Source: Algoriphagus kandeliae (lineage in GTDB: Bacteria > Bacteroidota > Bacteroidia > Cytophagales > Cyclobacteriaceae). From it: a stretch of 64,000 nucleotides of DNA. The stretch covers positions 620,001 to 684,000 of the forward strand of contig NZ_SPSB01000001.1 in assembly GCF_004571135.1 (NCBI RefSeq). Reading direction: 5' to 3'. This document shows, piece after piece, positions 26,095-34,503 of the stretch. A model generated the notes under the pieces. It was not told where the DNA came from, did not search any database, and was given only the letters and a program-made list of their open reading frames with translations. The position numbers and the translations under genes were made by a program. The number at the start of each line of letters is the position of its first letter. The first letter of the stretch is position 1.

Positions 26095-29000
26095 TTAGTC
26101 TTTTACTGTTTCGAAAAGGTTTATCTGAGTGGTTTTTACCTTTTCTTCAAAGGCTTTCCAATCTCCATTCATAAACTCATCCAACACAGCTAAGGCTTCA
26201 TCAGCCGCTTCTTTTGCTTGCTGATAGGTCCTTTCTTCTGTTGGTCCAGGAGCAGCGTAAGAAGACCCTGCATATCTTCTCGGTACAAACTGAAGGCTCA
26301 TTGTTGTAGGATAAAGGTTTCTAACAATTCCTTGTCCCTCACGAGTAGGTCCATTGAATGCCTCTTTTACTTTATCCAGTTTTTTACTGATTTCCTTAGC
26401 TGCATCAGCGAGCGATTTGGCCTCTTCAGATTCAAGGTCTTTCACCATATCTTGTACCTTTTTGATGGTCTTTTCAGCCTCATTCATCTGATATGTAGCT
26501 TTATTCATCACTGTTTGCATTGCCTCCAACTTTTTGAAGAATTCATCCCTAGCTTTCAAATCAGCTATTCTGACTTCAATTCTTGGATCTGCATGTACAT
26601 TGATTGAAGTTTCGGATTTCTCATCTCCGTACACAAATTCTACTCGGTAAGTACCTGGAACTACATCCGCTCCGCCTGGCTCAAAGAATCCTCTTCTGTT
26701 TCTTCGATTGGTTTCAAAGAATTCTGCAGTGGATTTTCGATCAAGCCCCCAATTGATACGGTTTACACCTTTTTCTGGAACAGTTTTCAAGGTTCGGATT
26801 TGCTCACCTGATTCATCATAAATATTGACCGTAACGGTATCCAGTTTTTCTTTATCATCATTGACGATAAAGCTCAATCTACCACCAGTTTCTCTGTTTT
26901 CTCCAGCATATTTTCCGTCAGCTGGGAATCGCTCACCATGAGGTTGCTGAATTTCAACTTGATAGGAATCAGGAGCTTGAACTGCTACAATTTTTTCTTC
27001 TGGCATTTTGCCATTATTTGCAGCAAAAATTCGAAGTGGTCGGATATCGTCCAAAACCCACATAGACCGTCCAAAAGTACCAATTACCAAATCAGCTTCT
27101 CTTTCTTGGATAGCCATGTCATAGGTTGAAACTGCCTTAGGATAGCCATGTTCCCACTTATTCCATGTTTTGGCTTTATCAAATGAAACATACAAGCCAT
27201 ATTCAGTTCCAAGGAAAACCAAATTTGGTTCTACTGGATCTTGCTTGATGGATAGTGTATAACCCCAAACTTTTGAATCGTCTGCGATTCTAGTAAAGGT
27301 TTTTCCAAAATCGGAGCTTTGATAAGCATAAGCGCTGAAATCATTGTTTCGGTAATTGTTCGCAATTACCCAAACTTCACCTGCAGCATAATCTGATGCT
27401 TGTATTTGAGCAATCCAACTATTCTTTGGCAAACCGGGGAGCTTAGAAGCTAGGTTTGTCCAATTTTGACCTCCATCCTGAGTTAATTGTAGGTTTCCAT
27501 CATCTGTACCTACCCAAATTACATTAGAATCAACTGGACTAGGTGCGATAGCGATTATGGTGGTGTGATTTTCGGCACCAGTGATGTCATAAGTCAGTCC
27601 ACCAGTTTGTTGTTGACGCTGCTTGGTAGAGTCGTTGGTAGTCAAATCTGGGGAAATAATCTCCCAAGTTTCTCCACTATCTGTGGACTTGTGTAAGAAT
27701 TGAGAACCATAATAAACCCCATTTTCATTGTGTGGGTCAGCTGCGATCGCAGCATTCCAGTTGAATCTCAAGAATACATCTTTGTCTGGGTGAGTAGGTC
27801 GAATTACCCGGTTGTGACCAGTCAACTTGTCAAAACGAGAAACATTTCCTCCTTGTGACATGGTGTATCCGTATCTGGAATTGGCTGGGTGAGGCACCAC
27901 ATCAAATCCATCTCCAAAAGAAACTTCCTGCCAGTAGGTGTTTCGGATTCCATCTCTTCTCCAAACATAGGATGGTCCAGTCCAAGAACCATTATCCTGC
28001 ATACCACCATAAATATTGTAGGGTAGTTCATTGTCTACATTGACGTGGTAAAACTGACCAACTGGTAGTTTTTCAGCGAAGTACCAGGTCTTTCCACCAT
28101 CTCTAGTAATATTCAAACCTCCGTCATTTCCATCAATCATGAGTTTTGGATCATTTGGATTGATGTACCATGCGTGGTGGTCAGGGTGAACCCCAGCATA
28201 TTGAAGAATTTGTGTGAAGGACTTCCCGCCATCTTCACTCATTCCCACTCTGGAATAAAGCGTATAAATGCGGTTCTCATTCTTAGGATCTGCATGAATT
28301 TCAAAATAGTAGAAAGGACGGTCACCAATTTCTGGCTTGTCATTCACCATGCTGAAGTTTTCCCCACCGTCTTCAGAAACATAAAGGGCATTTTTCTTAG
28401 ACTCAACCAAAGCATAAACTTTATTGCTGTTTGCAGCGGAAATGGCAAGTCCCATACGACCATAGTCACTTTTTGGAAGTCCATTTTTATCGTCAAGCTT
28501 TTTCCAGTTTTCGCCTCCATCATAGGTCACATAAAGACCAGAGGAAGGTCCTCCAGACTCAAAAAACCAAGGATATCGACGGTGCTGCCACATGTTGACG
28601 AAAATTTTATTGGGGTTATTCGGGTCCATGATCATTTCGCCAACACCGGTTTTTTCATCGATGTAAAGGATCTTTTCCCAAGTTTTTCCTCCATCGGTTG
28701 TCTTGTAGAGACCACGATCTTCTTGCTCACCCCAAGGTGACCCAATTGCTCCCACATAAATGGTGTTTGGATCGTCAGGGTGAACGATGATTCGATGGAT
28801 AGCGCGGGTTTTTTCCAATCCCATCAATTCCCAGGTTTTACCAGCATCCAATGAACGATAGACACCATAACCTAGGTTGAGTGAGTTTCTAGGGTTTCCT
28901 TCCCCTGTTCCTATCCAAATGATGGAAGGATTTTTTTGATAAATGGAGATAGCACCAATAGAGTGTACTACCTGATCGTCAAAGATGGGCTCCCAGTGGA

Positions 29001-29220
29001 TACCTCCAGAGGTAGATTTCCATAAGCCTCCAGAAGCAGAACCAGCATAAATGATGGAAGGATTATCGTCCACAGCATCAATTGCTGTGATTCTTCCACT
29101 CATTCCAGCAGGTCCTACATTTCGAGTTTTCATGGATTTAAACCAATCCATGTCCACTTCCTGAGCTAGAACGGATGATCCAAATAGGATCATTAGCCAG
29201 AGAGTAATGAGTTTTTTCAT
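26095..29220 (-). CDS. Exported VPS10/sortilin-like Asp-box beta-propeller protein
   Basis: 1041 residues with a signal peptide (MKKLITLWLMILFGSSVLAQ). At least seven Asp-box turns of the S/T-x-D-x-G-x-T-W type are visible (TDGGKTW, YDGGENW, EDGGENF, RDGGKTW, TDSGETW, QDGGQNW, SDFGKTF), implying one or two large beta-propellers across about 30-740. A beta domain follows (about 760-890) with a charged helical segment (about 895-980). It is a cell-surface or secreted type; relatives are annotated as glycosyl hydrolase or sortilin-like, but no glycosidase active site is evident. Divergent from the M1 peptidase. Confidence 0.8.
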   Translation of the reverse strand: MKKLITLWLMILFGSSVLAQEVDMDWFKSMKTRNVGPAGMSGRITAIDAVDDNPSIIYAGSASGGLWKSTSGGIHWEPIFDDQVVHSIGAISIYQKNPSIIWIGTGEGNPRNSLNLGYGVYRSLDAGKTWELMGLEKTRAIHRIIVHPDDPNTIYVGAIGSPWGEQEDRGLYKTTDGGKTWEKILYIDEKTGVGEMIMDPNNPNKIFVNMWQHRRYPWFFESGGPSSGLYVTYDGGENWKKLDDKNGLPKSDYGRMGLAISAANSNKVYALVESKKNALYVSEDGGENFSMVNDKPEIGDRPFYYFEIHADPKNENRIYTLYSRVGMSEDGGKSFTQILQYAGVHPDHHAWYINPNDPKLMIDGNDGGLNITRDGGKTWYFAEKLPVGQFYHVNVDNELPYNIYGGMQDNGSWTGPSYVWRRDGIRNTYWQEVSFGDGFDVVPHPANSRYGYTMSQGGNVSRFDKLTGHNRVIRPTHPDKDVFLRFNWNAAIAADPHNENGVYYGSQFLHKSTDSGETWEIISPDLTTNDSTKQRQQQTGGLTYDITGAENHTTIIAIAPSPVDSNVIWVGTDDGNLQLTQDGGQNWTNLASKLPGLPKNSWIAQIQASDYAAGEVWVIANNYRNNDFSAYAYQSSDFGKTFTRIADDSKVWGYTLSIKQDPVEPNLVFLGTEYGLYVSFDKAKTWNKWEHGYPKAVSTYDMAIQEREADLVIGTFGRSMWVLDDIRPLRIFAANNGKMPEEKIVAVQAPDSYQVEIQQPHGERFPADGKYAGENRETGGRLSFIVNDDKEKLDTVTVNIYDESGEQIRTLKTVPEKGVNRINWGLDRKSTAEFFETNRRNRRGFFEPGGADVVPGTYRVEFVYGDEKSETSINVHADPRIEVRIADLKARDEFFKKLEAMQTVMNKATYQMNEAEKTIKKVQDMVKDLESEEAKSLADAAKEISKKLDKVKEAFNGPTREGQGIVRNLYPTTMSLQFVPRRYAGSSYAAPGPTEERTYQQAKEAADEALAVLDEFMNGDWKAFEEKVKTTQINLFETVKD

Positions 29221-29387
29221 GTAGTTGATGATTTTTTCTTTAAATAAAACAAAACAACCGAACTAGTTTTCAACTTTTATTTTAATGGAAACAAAATCGG
29301 TTGAAGCTAATTCTACCTCTAAAATATGATTATCGGTTTGGTAGGGCTGAGCAATTTTCCTTTTCTTTAGAAAAAAATTAAAAATCT

Positions 29388-31229
29388 ATGTTGAATCGTT
29401 TTCAGAAGCCTTTTTTAGGGCTTTTTCTTTGTCTTTTGGGAGGGGTTGGCTTTGCCCAATCTGGAAGATTTCAGCAGTCTGTGAATTACGAGATGGAAGT
29501 ATTCATGGATGTGGAAACAAACCAATATGAGGGTAAACAAAAACTGGTTTATTCTAACAATTCACCAGACACCCTTTATCGAGTATTTTATCATTTATAC
29601 TACAATGCTTTCCAGCCCGGAAGCATGATGGATGTCCGGTCAAGAACTATTGCTGATCCTGATCGAAGAGTGGGAGATCGAATTTCAAATCTCACTCCGG
29701 AGGAGATTGGGTACTTGCATGTTTCAAATTTGACGGTCAATGGAAAGCCTGCACAGGCTATTGAAGTGGGCACCATTTTGGAAGTTCACCTTCCGGAGCC
29801 GATTCTTCCAAATTCTCAAGCATTATTGGAATTGGATTTTATTGGCCAAGTTCCAATACAAATTCGGAGATCAGGAAGGGATTCCGCTGAGGGTGTACGC
29901 TATTCCATGTCTCAATGGTATCCTAAAATGGCTAACTATGACGAACAAGGTTGGCATGCGAATCCTTACATTGGTCGTGAATTTTATGGAATTTGGGGAG
30001 ATTTTGATGTTAAAATCACAATTGATAAAACCTACACAATAGGTGGGACAGGATATTTGCAAAACCCAAATGAAATCGGTCATGGTTATGAAGATGAGGG
30101 AATAACTGTTCCAGAACCACAAGGCAATACCTTGACTTGGCATTTTAAAGCTCCAATGGTACATGATTTTATGTGGGGAGCTGATCCAAAATACCAGCAT
30201 GATAAGGTGCTTATGGACAATGGAATCACAGTTCATCACTTTTTCATTCCTGGGGAAAAAACTTCCGAGAACTGGGAAAAACTGAAAGAATACACGCCTA
30301 AGGCCATTTCTTATATGTCTGAGCATTTTGGCCAATATCCTTATAAGCAATTCTCTGTTGTTCAAGGCGGAGATGGTGGAATGGAGTACGCGATGTCGAC
30401 CTTAGTAACAGGCGAAAGAAGTCTTCCTTCCTTAGTTGGCGTAATGGTTCATGAATTGGCGCATAGCTGGTATCATGGCGTATTAGCTACTAATGAATCA
30501 CTTTACCCTTGGATGGATGAAGGTTTTACTTCTTATGCGACCAATCTGACGATGGGTGCGATTTTCCCAAGAAGAGAAGGAAATGTACATCAGGGAAGTT
30601 ACCGGGGTTATATTTCTTTGGCTCTTTCCGGTTTGGAAGAACCGATGAGTACGCATTCTGATCATTATCATACCAATCGTGCTTATGGTTCTGCAGCTTA
30701 TTCCAAAGGAGCTGTTTTTATGGAGCAATTGGGCTATGTGATAGGAGCTGATGTGCGAGATCGTGGATTGCTTCGGTATTTCAATACTTGGAAGTTTAAG
30801 CATCCCAATGTCAATGATTTGATCCGAATCATGGAAAAGGAAAGCGGGATCGAGTTAGACTGGTATAAGGAGTATTTTGTGTACACAACCAAAACGATCG
30901 ATTATACGATCAAAGATGTTAAGGCGAATGGTGATAAAACTGAATTGACGCTTCAACGGATAGGTTTAATGCCAATGCCATTGGATGTGGTAATCACATA
31001 TAAAGATGGATCACAGGAAATGATCTATTTGCCATTGGTAATTATGAGAGGTGAAAAAGGAGAGGAAACTGGTGCTCCAAAAAGAATTCATACCGAAGAT
31101 TGGCCTTGGGTGAATCTTGAGAAAACCTTGGTAATTGATCGAAATCTGGAAAACATTCAATCCATTGAAATCGATCCGAGCAAACGCATGGCTGACGTAC
31201 AGCCAGAAAACAATAAAGTGGAGTTTTAA
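29388..31229 (+). CDS. Exported M1 family aminopeptidase
   Basis: 613 residues with a signal peptide (to about FAQ24). Zinc site: HELAH at 355-359 with Glu378 nineteen residues later (W-M-D-E-G-F). The substrate-anchoring loop is G-G-M-E-Y-A at 330-335, in place of the usual GAMEN. The N-terminal beta saddle (about 30-260) precedes the catalytic domain, and the C-terminal part is short, as in compact bacterial M1 enzymes. It removes N-terminal residues from peptides outside the cytoplasm. The stop codon lies inside a perfect hairpin. Confidence 0.92.
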   Translation: MLNRFQKPFLGLFLCLLGGVGFAQSGRFQQSVNYEMEVFMDVETNQYEGKQKLVYSNNSPDTLYRVFYHLYYNAFQPGSMMDVRSRTIADPDRRVGDRISNLTPEEIGYLHVSNLTVNGKPAQAIEVGTILEVHLPEPILPNSQALLELDFIGQVPIQIRRSGRDSAEGVRYSMSQWYPKMANYDEQGWHANPYIGREFYGIWGDFDVKITIDKTYTIGGTGYLQNPNEIGHGYEDEGITVPEPQGNTLTWHFKAPMVHDFMWGADPKYQHDKVLMDNGITVHHFFIPGEKTSENWEKLKEYTPKAISYMSEHFGQYPYKQFSVVQGGDGGMEYAMSTLVTGERSLPSLVGVMVHELAHSWYHGVLATNESLYPWMDEGFTSYATNLTMGAIFPRREGNVHQGSYRGYISLALSGLEEPMSTHSDHYHTNRAYGSAAYSKGAVFMEQLGYVIGADVRDRGLLRYFNTWKFKHPNVNDLIRIMEKESGIELDWYKEYFVYTTKTIDYTIKDVKANGDKTELTLQRIGLMPMPLDVVITYKDGSQEMIYLPLVIMRGEKGEETGAPKRIHTEDWPWVNLEKTLVIDRNLENIQSIEIDPSKRMADVQPENNKVEF

Positions 31230-31240
31230 GGCTCCACTTT
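31215..31240 (+). repeat. Perfect inverted repeat across the M1 peptidase stop codon
   Basis: Nine-pair perfect stem (31215-31223 with 31232-31240), eight-base loop holding the TAA stop at 31227-31229. No long T-run follows. A true terminator lies 20 bases further on, so this may be an mRNA 3'-end stabilising hairpin. Confidence 0.6.
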
Positions 31241-31253
31241 ACATACTTTAAAT

Positions 31254-31285
31254 AAAAAAGGTGGCTTCTGCCACCTTTTATTTTT
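31254..31285. terminator. Bidirectional terminator between the M1 peptidase and histone-like gene
   Basis: GGTGGC-TTCT-GCCACC stem (31260-31265 with 31270-31275) flanked by an A-run on the left and TTTTATTTTT on the right. Confidence 0.85.
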
Positions 31286-31287
31286 GA

Positions 31288-31464
31288 TTAACCAGCATTT
31301 TTCATGTCTTGCACTTCCTTACGGATATCCTGCGCCATGTTTTTCAACTCCTGCATTCCTTTTCTTACTCTGGTGCCGGCTGCTTGATTACCTTTTTCGT
31401 AGAACTTTTCGAAATCAGCCTCCAAGCTCATTACAAGATCTTTGACTTCACTAAATCTGCTCAT
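31288..31464 (-). CDS. Histone H1-like (Hc1-type) small DNA-binding protein
   Basis: 58 codons, from ATG 31464 to TAA 31290-31288. The product begins MSRFSEVKDLVMSLEADF and continues with E-K-F-Y-E-K-G-N-Q-A-A-G-T-R-V-R-K and a C-terminal helix ending V-Q-D-M-K-N-A-G. This matches my memory of the short Bacteroidota family annotated as histone H1-like: a helix pair with a central basic G-T-R-V-R-K. A role in nucleoid packing is the family assumption, not shown here. It is flanked by its own terminator and lies upstream of nothing else on its strand, so it is monocistronic. Confidence 0.85.
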   Translation of the reverse strand: MSRFSEVKDLVMSLEADFEKFYEKGNQAAGTRVRKGMQELKNMAQDIRKEVQDMKNAG

Positions 31465-31565
31465 AGTAAAAGTGTTTAATTTTAGGTTGATGATAAGTTT
31501 ATGGTTTCAATATAGCCCAAATACTTACTATTTCAATCCTATTGGCCTTTTTTTTGGAAAAATTT

Positions 31566-32816
31566 TTATTCTCCAAAGGCTTCAGCCAACTCTGAATTGC
31601 GGTACTGACCACTAGTCAATTTATCTTTTACAGCAGCGAAAGCAGTGACTGTTTCTTTTACGTCTTCCATGGTGTGAACAGCCGTAGGAATTAACCTCAA
31701 GATAATCATGCCTTTAGGCACTACTGGATAAATTACTACTGAACAGAAGATATTGTAATTCTCTCGTAGATCATGTGAAAGTGCTGCAGCTTCACCTACA
31801 GTTCCATTCAAAACGACTGGAGTTACTGGAGAATTTGATTTTCCGGTGCTGAAGCCATTTTCATGTAGTCCACTTCGAAGTGCATTGACAATTTTCCAAA
31901 GGTTATCCTTCAATTCCGGACGGGTACGAAGCAATTCCAAACGCTTCAAGCCGCCCTCAACAAAGATCATTGGGAGTGACTTGGCGAAGATTTGAGATCG
32001 CATATTGAATCGAAGATAGTGTACAACCTTTTCTTCACCTGCAATGAAAGCTCCGATTGAAGCCATTGATTTAGCAAAAGTGGAGAAGTACAAATCAACT
32101 TCTTCGATGACTCCTTGCTCTTCATGAGTTCCGGCTCCGGTTTTACCCATTGTTCCGAAACCATGAGCATCATCCACCAAAAGGCGGAAATCGAATTTTT
32201 TCTTTAGCTCACAGATCTCCTTTAATTTTCCTTGGTCACCGGTCATGCCGAAGACTCCTTCGGTGATCACCAAAATACCGCCGCCTGTTTCAGCTGCTAG
32301 TTTGGTAGCTCTTTCAAGTTGCTTTTCACAGTTTTCAATGTCATTGTGTGGGAAAACGTAACGTTTGCCCATGTGCATACGCAAGGCATCAATGATACAA
32401 GCGTGGCATTCGGAATCGTATACAACCACGTCTTTTCTGTCTAACAAGGCATCAATTACGGACATGATACCTTGATATCCGTAGTTAAGCAGGTATGCTT
32501 TTTCTTTTCCTACAAACTCAGCTAGTTCGTTTTCAAGCTTTTCATGCAGAGATGTTTGGCCTGACATCATACGAGCTCCCATTGGATAAGCTGCTCCCCA
32601 TTTTGTAGCAGCATCTGCGTCTGCTTTTCGGACTTCAGGATGGTTTGCCAGCCCTAGGTAATTATTCAAGGACCAAGTCAAAACCTCTCTTCCCTGAAAC
32701 TTCATGCGAGGAGCGATTTCTCCTTCAAGCTTTGGAAACATGTAATACCCATCTGAGAACTGTGAGTGCTTTCCTAATGGGCCTAGGTTTGTTTGTAGTT
32801 TAGCAAATAAATCCAA
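31566..32816 (-). CDS. PLP-dependent alpha-oxoamine synthase (SPT / cysteate acyltransferase / KBL-like)
   Basis: 416 residues. The PLP lysine is Lys249 in TFAKSMASIG; DDAHGFG (215-221) and the ring-stacking His138 in SECHACIID are also present, so this is an alpha-oxoamine synthase that joins an amino acid to an acyl-CoA or acyl-ACP with loss of CO2. Family members are serine palmitoyltransferase, 2-amino-3-ketobutyrate ligase and 8-amino-7-oxononanoate synthase. The lipid-making cysteate acyltransferase of sulfonolipid synthesis is also in this family, and Cyclobacteriaceae make such lipids. Sequence alone does not separate these. It stands alone, divergent from biotin carboxylase. Confidence 0.8.
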   Translation of the reverse strand: MDLFAKLQTNLGPLGKHSQFSDGYYMFPKLEGEIAPRMKFQGREVLTWSLNNYLGLANHPEVRKADADAATKWGAAYPMGARMMSGQTSLHEKLENELAEFVGKEKAYLLNYGYQGIMSVIDALLDRKDVVVYDSECHACIIDALRMHMGKRYVFPHNDIENCEKQLERATKLAAETGGGILVITEGVFGMTGDQGKLKEICELKKKFDFRLLVDDAHGFGTMGKTGAGTHEEQGVIEEVDLYFSTFAKSMASIGAFIAGEEKVVHYLRFNMRSQIFAKSLPMIFVEGGLKRLELLRTRPELKDNLWKIVNALRSGLHENGFSTGKSNSPVTPVVLNGTVGEAAALSHDLRENYNIFCSVVIYPVVPKGMIILRLIPTAVHTMEDVKETVTAFAAVKDKLTSGQYRNSELAEAFGE

Positions 32817-32863
32817 GGTGATCTTATTTAATGTGATGATATAATTTCGCTTTCAAAAGTCGC

Positions 32864-32895
32864 CAAAAATACAACTTAAATACCTACCACGCAAA
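32864..32895 (-). promoter_or_regulatory. Promoter of the alpha-oxoamine synthase
   Basis: On the minus strand, TTTG (32895-32892) and TATTTTTG (32871-32864) are spaced by 20 bases, a full match to the Bacteroidota -33/-7 layout. Confidence 0.65.
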
Positions 32896-32896
32896 A

Positions 32897-32929
32897 TTTG
32901 AATCTTATTGTAGGTTTAGCCTACCTTTA
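32897..32929 (+). promoter_or_regulatory. Candidate promoter of biotin carboxylase
   Basis: TTTG (32897-32900) and TACCTTTA (32922-32929, one mismatch to TAnnTTTG) are spaced by 21 bases. Its -33 element abuts that of the divergent promoter, forming CAAAATTTG. Confidence 0.45.
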
Positions 32930-32991
32930 CTCCCATAAATTTCCGTTATTCGTTGTTTTCTGAATCTGAGACCCAATTATACTTTAGTCAT

Positions 32992-34503
32992 ATGTCAAAA
33001 ATCCAAAAGCTTTTGGTTGCCAACCGAGGTGAAATAGCACTTCGAATTATGCGTTCTGCAAGAGAACTTGGAATCCAAACAGTTGCGGTGTACAGTGAAG
33101 CAGACCGTTTGTCTCCCCATGTAAAGTATGCCGATGAGGCAGTTTGCTTGGGACCGCCTCCTTCCAGTCTTTCTTATTTGCTATCGGACAAAATCATAGA
33201 GGTTTGCAAGGAACTTGGAGTGGATGCCATTCATCCAGGTTATGGATTTTTATCAGAAAATGCCGACTTCGCAAAAAAAGTAACGGATGCTGGATTGATT
33301 TTCGTGGGACCTTCTCCTGAATCCATTGAGGTGATGGGAAGTAAATTGGCGGCCAAACAGGCAGTTTCAAAATATGATATTCCTTTGGTTCCTGGTACAG
33401 AGGAGGCAATCACGGATATAGCAGAAGCAAAACATAGAGCAGCAGAAATTGGCTATCCCATTCTTATCAAAGCTTCAGCCGGAGGAGGAGGAAAGGGAAT
33501 GCGGATCGTTGAATCTGAAGAGGATTTTGAAGAGCAAATGCAGCGAGCCGTCAGTGAGGCACAATCTGCTTTTGGAGATGGTGCTGTATTTATAGAGAAA
33601 TTTATCACTTCACCTCGCCATATTGAAATCCAAGTGTTAGGAGATCAGCATGGAAATACGGTTTATCTTTTTGAACGAGAGTGCTCTATTCAGCGTCGCC
33701 ACCAAAAGGTAATTGAAGAAGCCCCTTCGGCAGTAGTAAGTCCAGAAATGCGAAAAGCAATGGGTGAAGCAGCTGTTGGTGTGGCAAAAGCTTGTAATTA
33801 TTATGGCGCAGGAACAGTTGAATTTATTGTAGACGAAAATCTCAATTTTTACTTCCTGGAAATGAATACCCGACTCCAAGTGGAGCATCCTGTGACAGAG
33901 ATGATTACGGGTAAGGACCTAGTTAAGGAACAAATTTGGATTGCCGAAGGAAAGGCCTTGAATTTCACTCAGGAAGATCTTCAAATCAATGGACATTCCT
34001 TGGAAATTCGGGTTTATGCGGAAGACCCAAAGAACAATTTCCTTCCAGATATTGGAAAGCTTCAAACATATCGACGTCCTCAAGGTCCAGGTATCCGGGT
34101 AGATGATGGGTTTGAAGAAGGAATGGACATTCCTATTTACTATGATCCCATGATCGCCAAATTGATTACTCATGGTCAGAATCGTGAAGAAGCGATTTCC
34201 CGGATGATTCGTGCCATAGACGATTATCAAATTACAGGGATTCAGACGACCTTGGATTTCTGTCGATTTGCTTTGCAGCACGAGGCTTTTACAAGCGGAA
34301 ATTTTGATACAAAATTCGTTGAGAAATATTTTCAACCTGATGTACTTGATCAAAGTCTTTCAGAAAAGGAAGAAGAGCTGCTAGCTGCCTTGGCAGTGGA
34401 ATTTTTTCTGCAAGAAAAAGGTCAAGAAAAGAAGGTAGGAACGACGCAGGAAGTAGCTTCAGGCTCTTCTGCATGGAGAAAAAGGTTGAAAATAGATGGC
34501 TGA
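32992..34503 (+). CDS. accC: Biotin carboxylase subunit of acetyl/propionyl-type CoA carboxylase
   Basis: 503 residues from ATG 32992; the frame extends to a TTG at 32953 but ATG fits the family start MSKIQKLLVANRGEIALR. Visible parts are the ATP-grasp P-loop ASAGGGGKGMR, HIEIQVLGD, the ERECSIQRRHQK catalytic segment, and E-M-N-T-R-L-Q-V-E-H. It carboxylates biotin with ATP and bicarbonate. About 50 residues beyond the normal end (from about 450) are acidic, then Ser/Lys-rich, and lack a biotin-accepting M-K-M motif. No carboxyltransferase or BCCP gene is nearby. Overlaps the DUF1015 gene by eight bases. Confidence 0.92.
   Translation: MSKIQKLLVANRGEIALRIMRSARELGIQTVAVYSEADRLSPHVKYADEAVCLGPPPSSLSYLLSDKIIEVCKELGVDAIHPGYGFLSENADFAKKVTDAGLIFVGPSPESIEVMGSKLAAKQAVSKYDIPLVPGTEEAITDIAEAKHRAAEIGYPILIKASAGGGGKGMRIVESEEDFEEQMQRAVSEAQSAFGDGAVFIEKFITSPRHIEIQVLGDQHGNTVYLFERECSIQRRHQKVIEEAPSAVVSPEMRKAMGEAAVGVAKACNYYGAGTVEFIVDENLNFYFLEMNTRLQVEHPVTEMITGKDLVKEQIWIAEGKALNFTQEDLQINGHSLEIRVYAEDPKNNFLPDIGKLQTYRRPQGPGIRVDDGFEEGMDIPIYYDPMIAKLITHGQNREEAISRMIRAIDDYQITGIQTTLDFCRFALQHEAFTSGNFDTKFVEKYFQPDVLDQSLSEKEEELLAALAVEFFLQEKGQEKKVGTTQEVASGSSAWRKRLKIDG

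Noticed and set aside
28174..28740. 188-residue plus-strand frame inside the Asp-box protein gene
   Set aside because: Antisense to clear Asp-box repeats; the product shows no family features.
29871..30365. 164-residue minus-strand frame inside the M1 peptidase
   Set aside because: Opposite strand of the catalytic domain coding sequence; a shadow frame.
32953..32991. TTG start for accC at 32953
   Set aside because: It adds 13 residues not seen in the family, and ATG 32992 gives the normal N-terminus.
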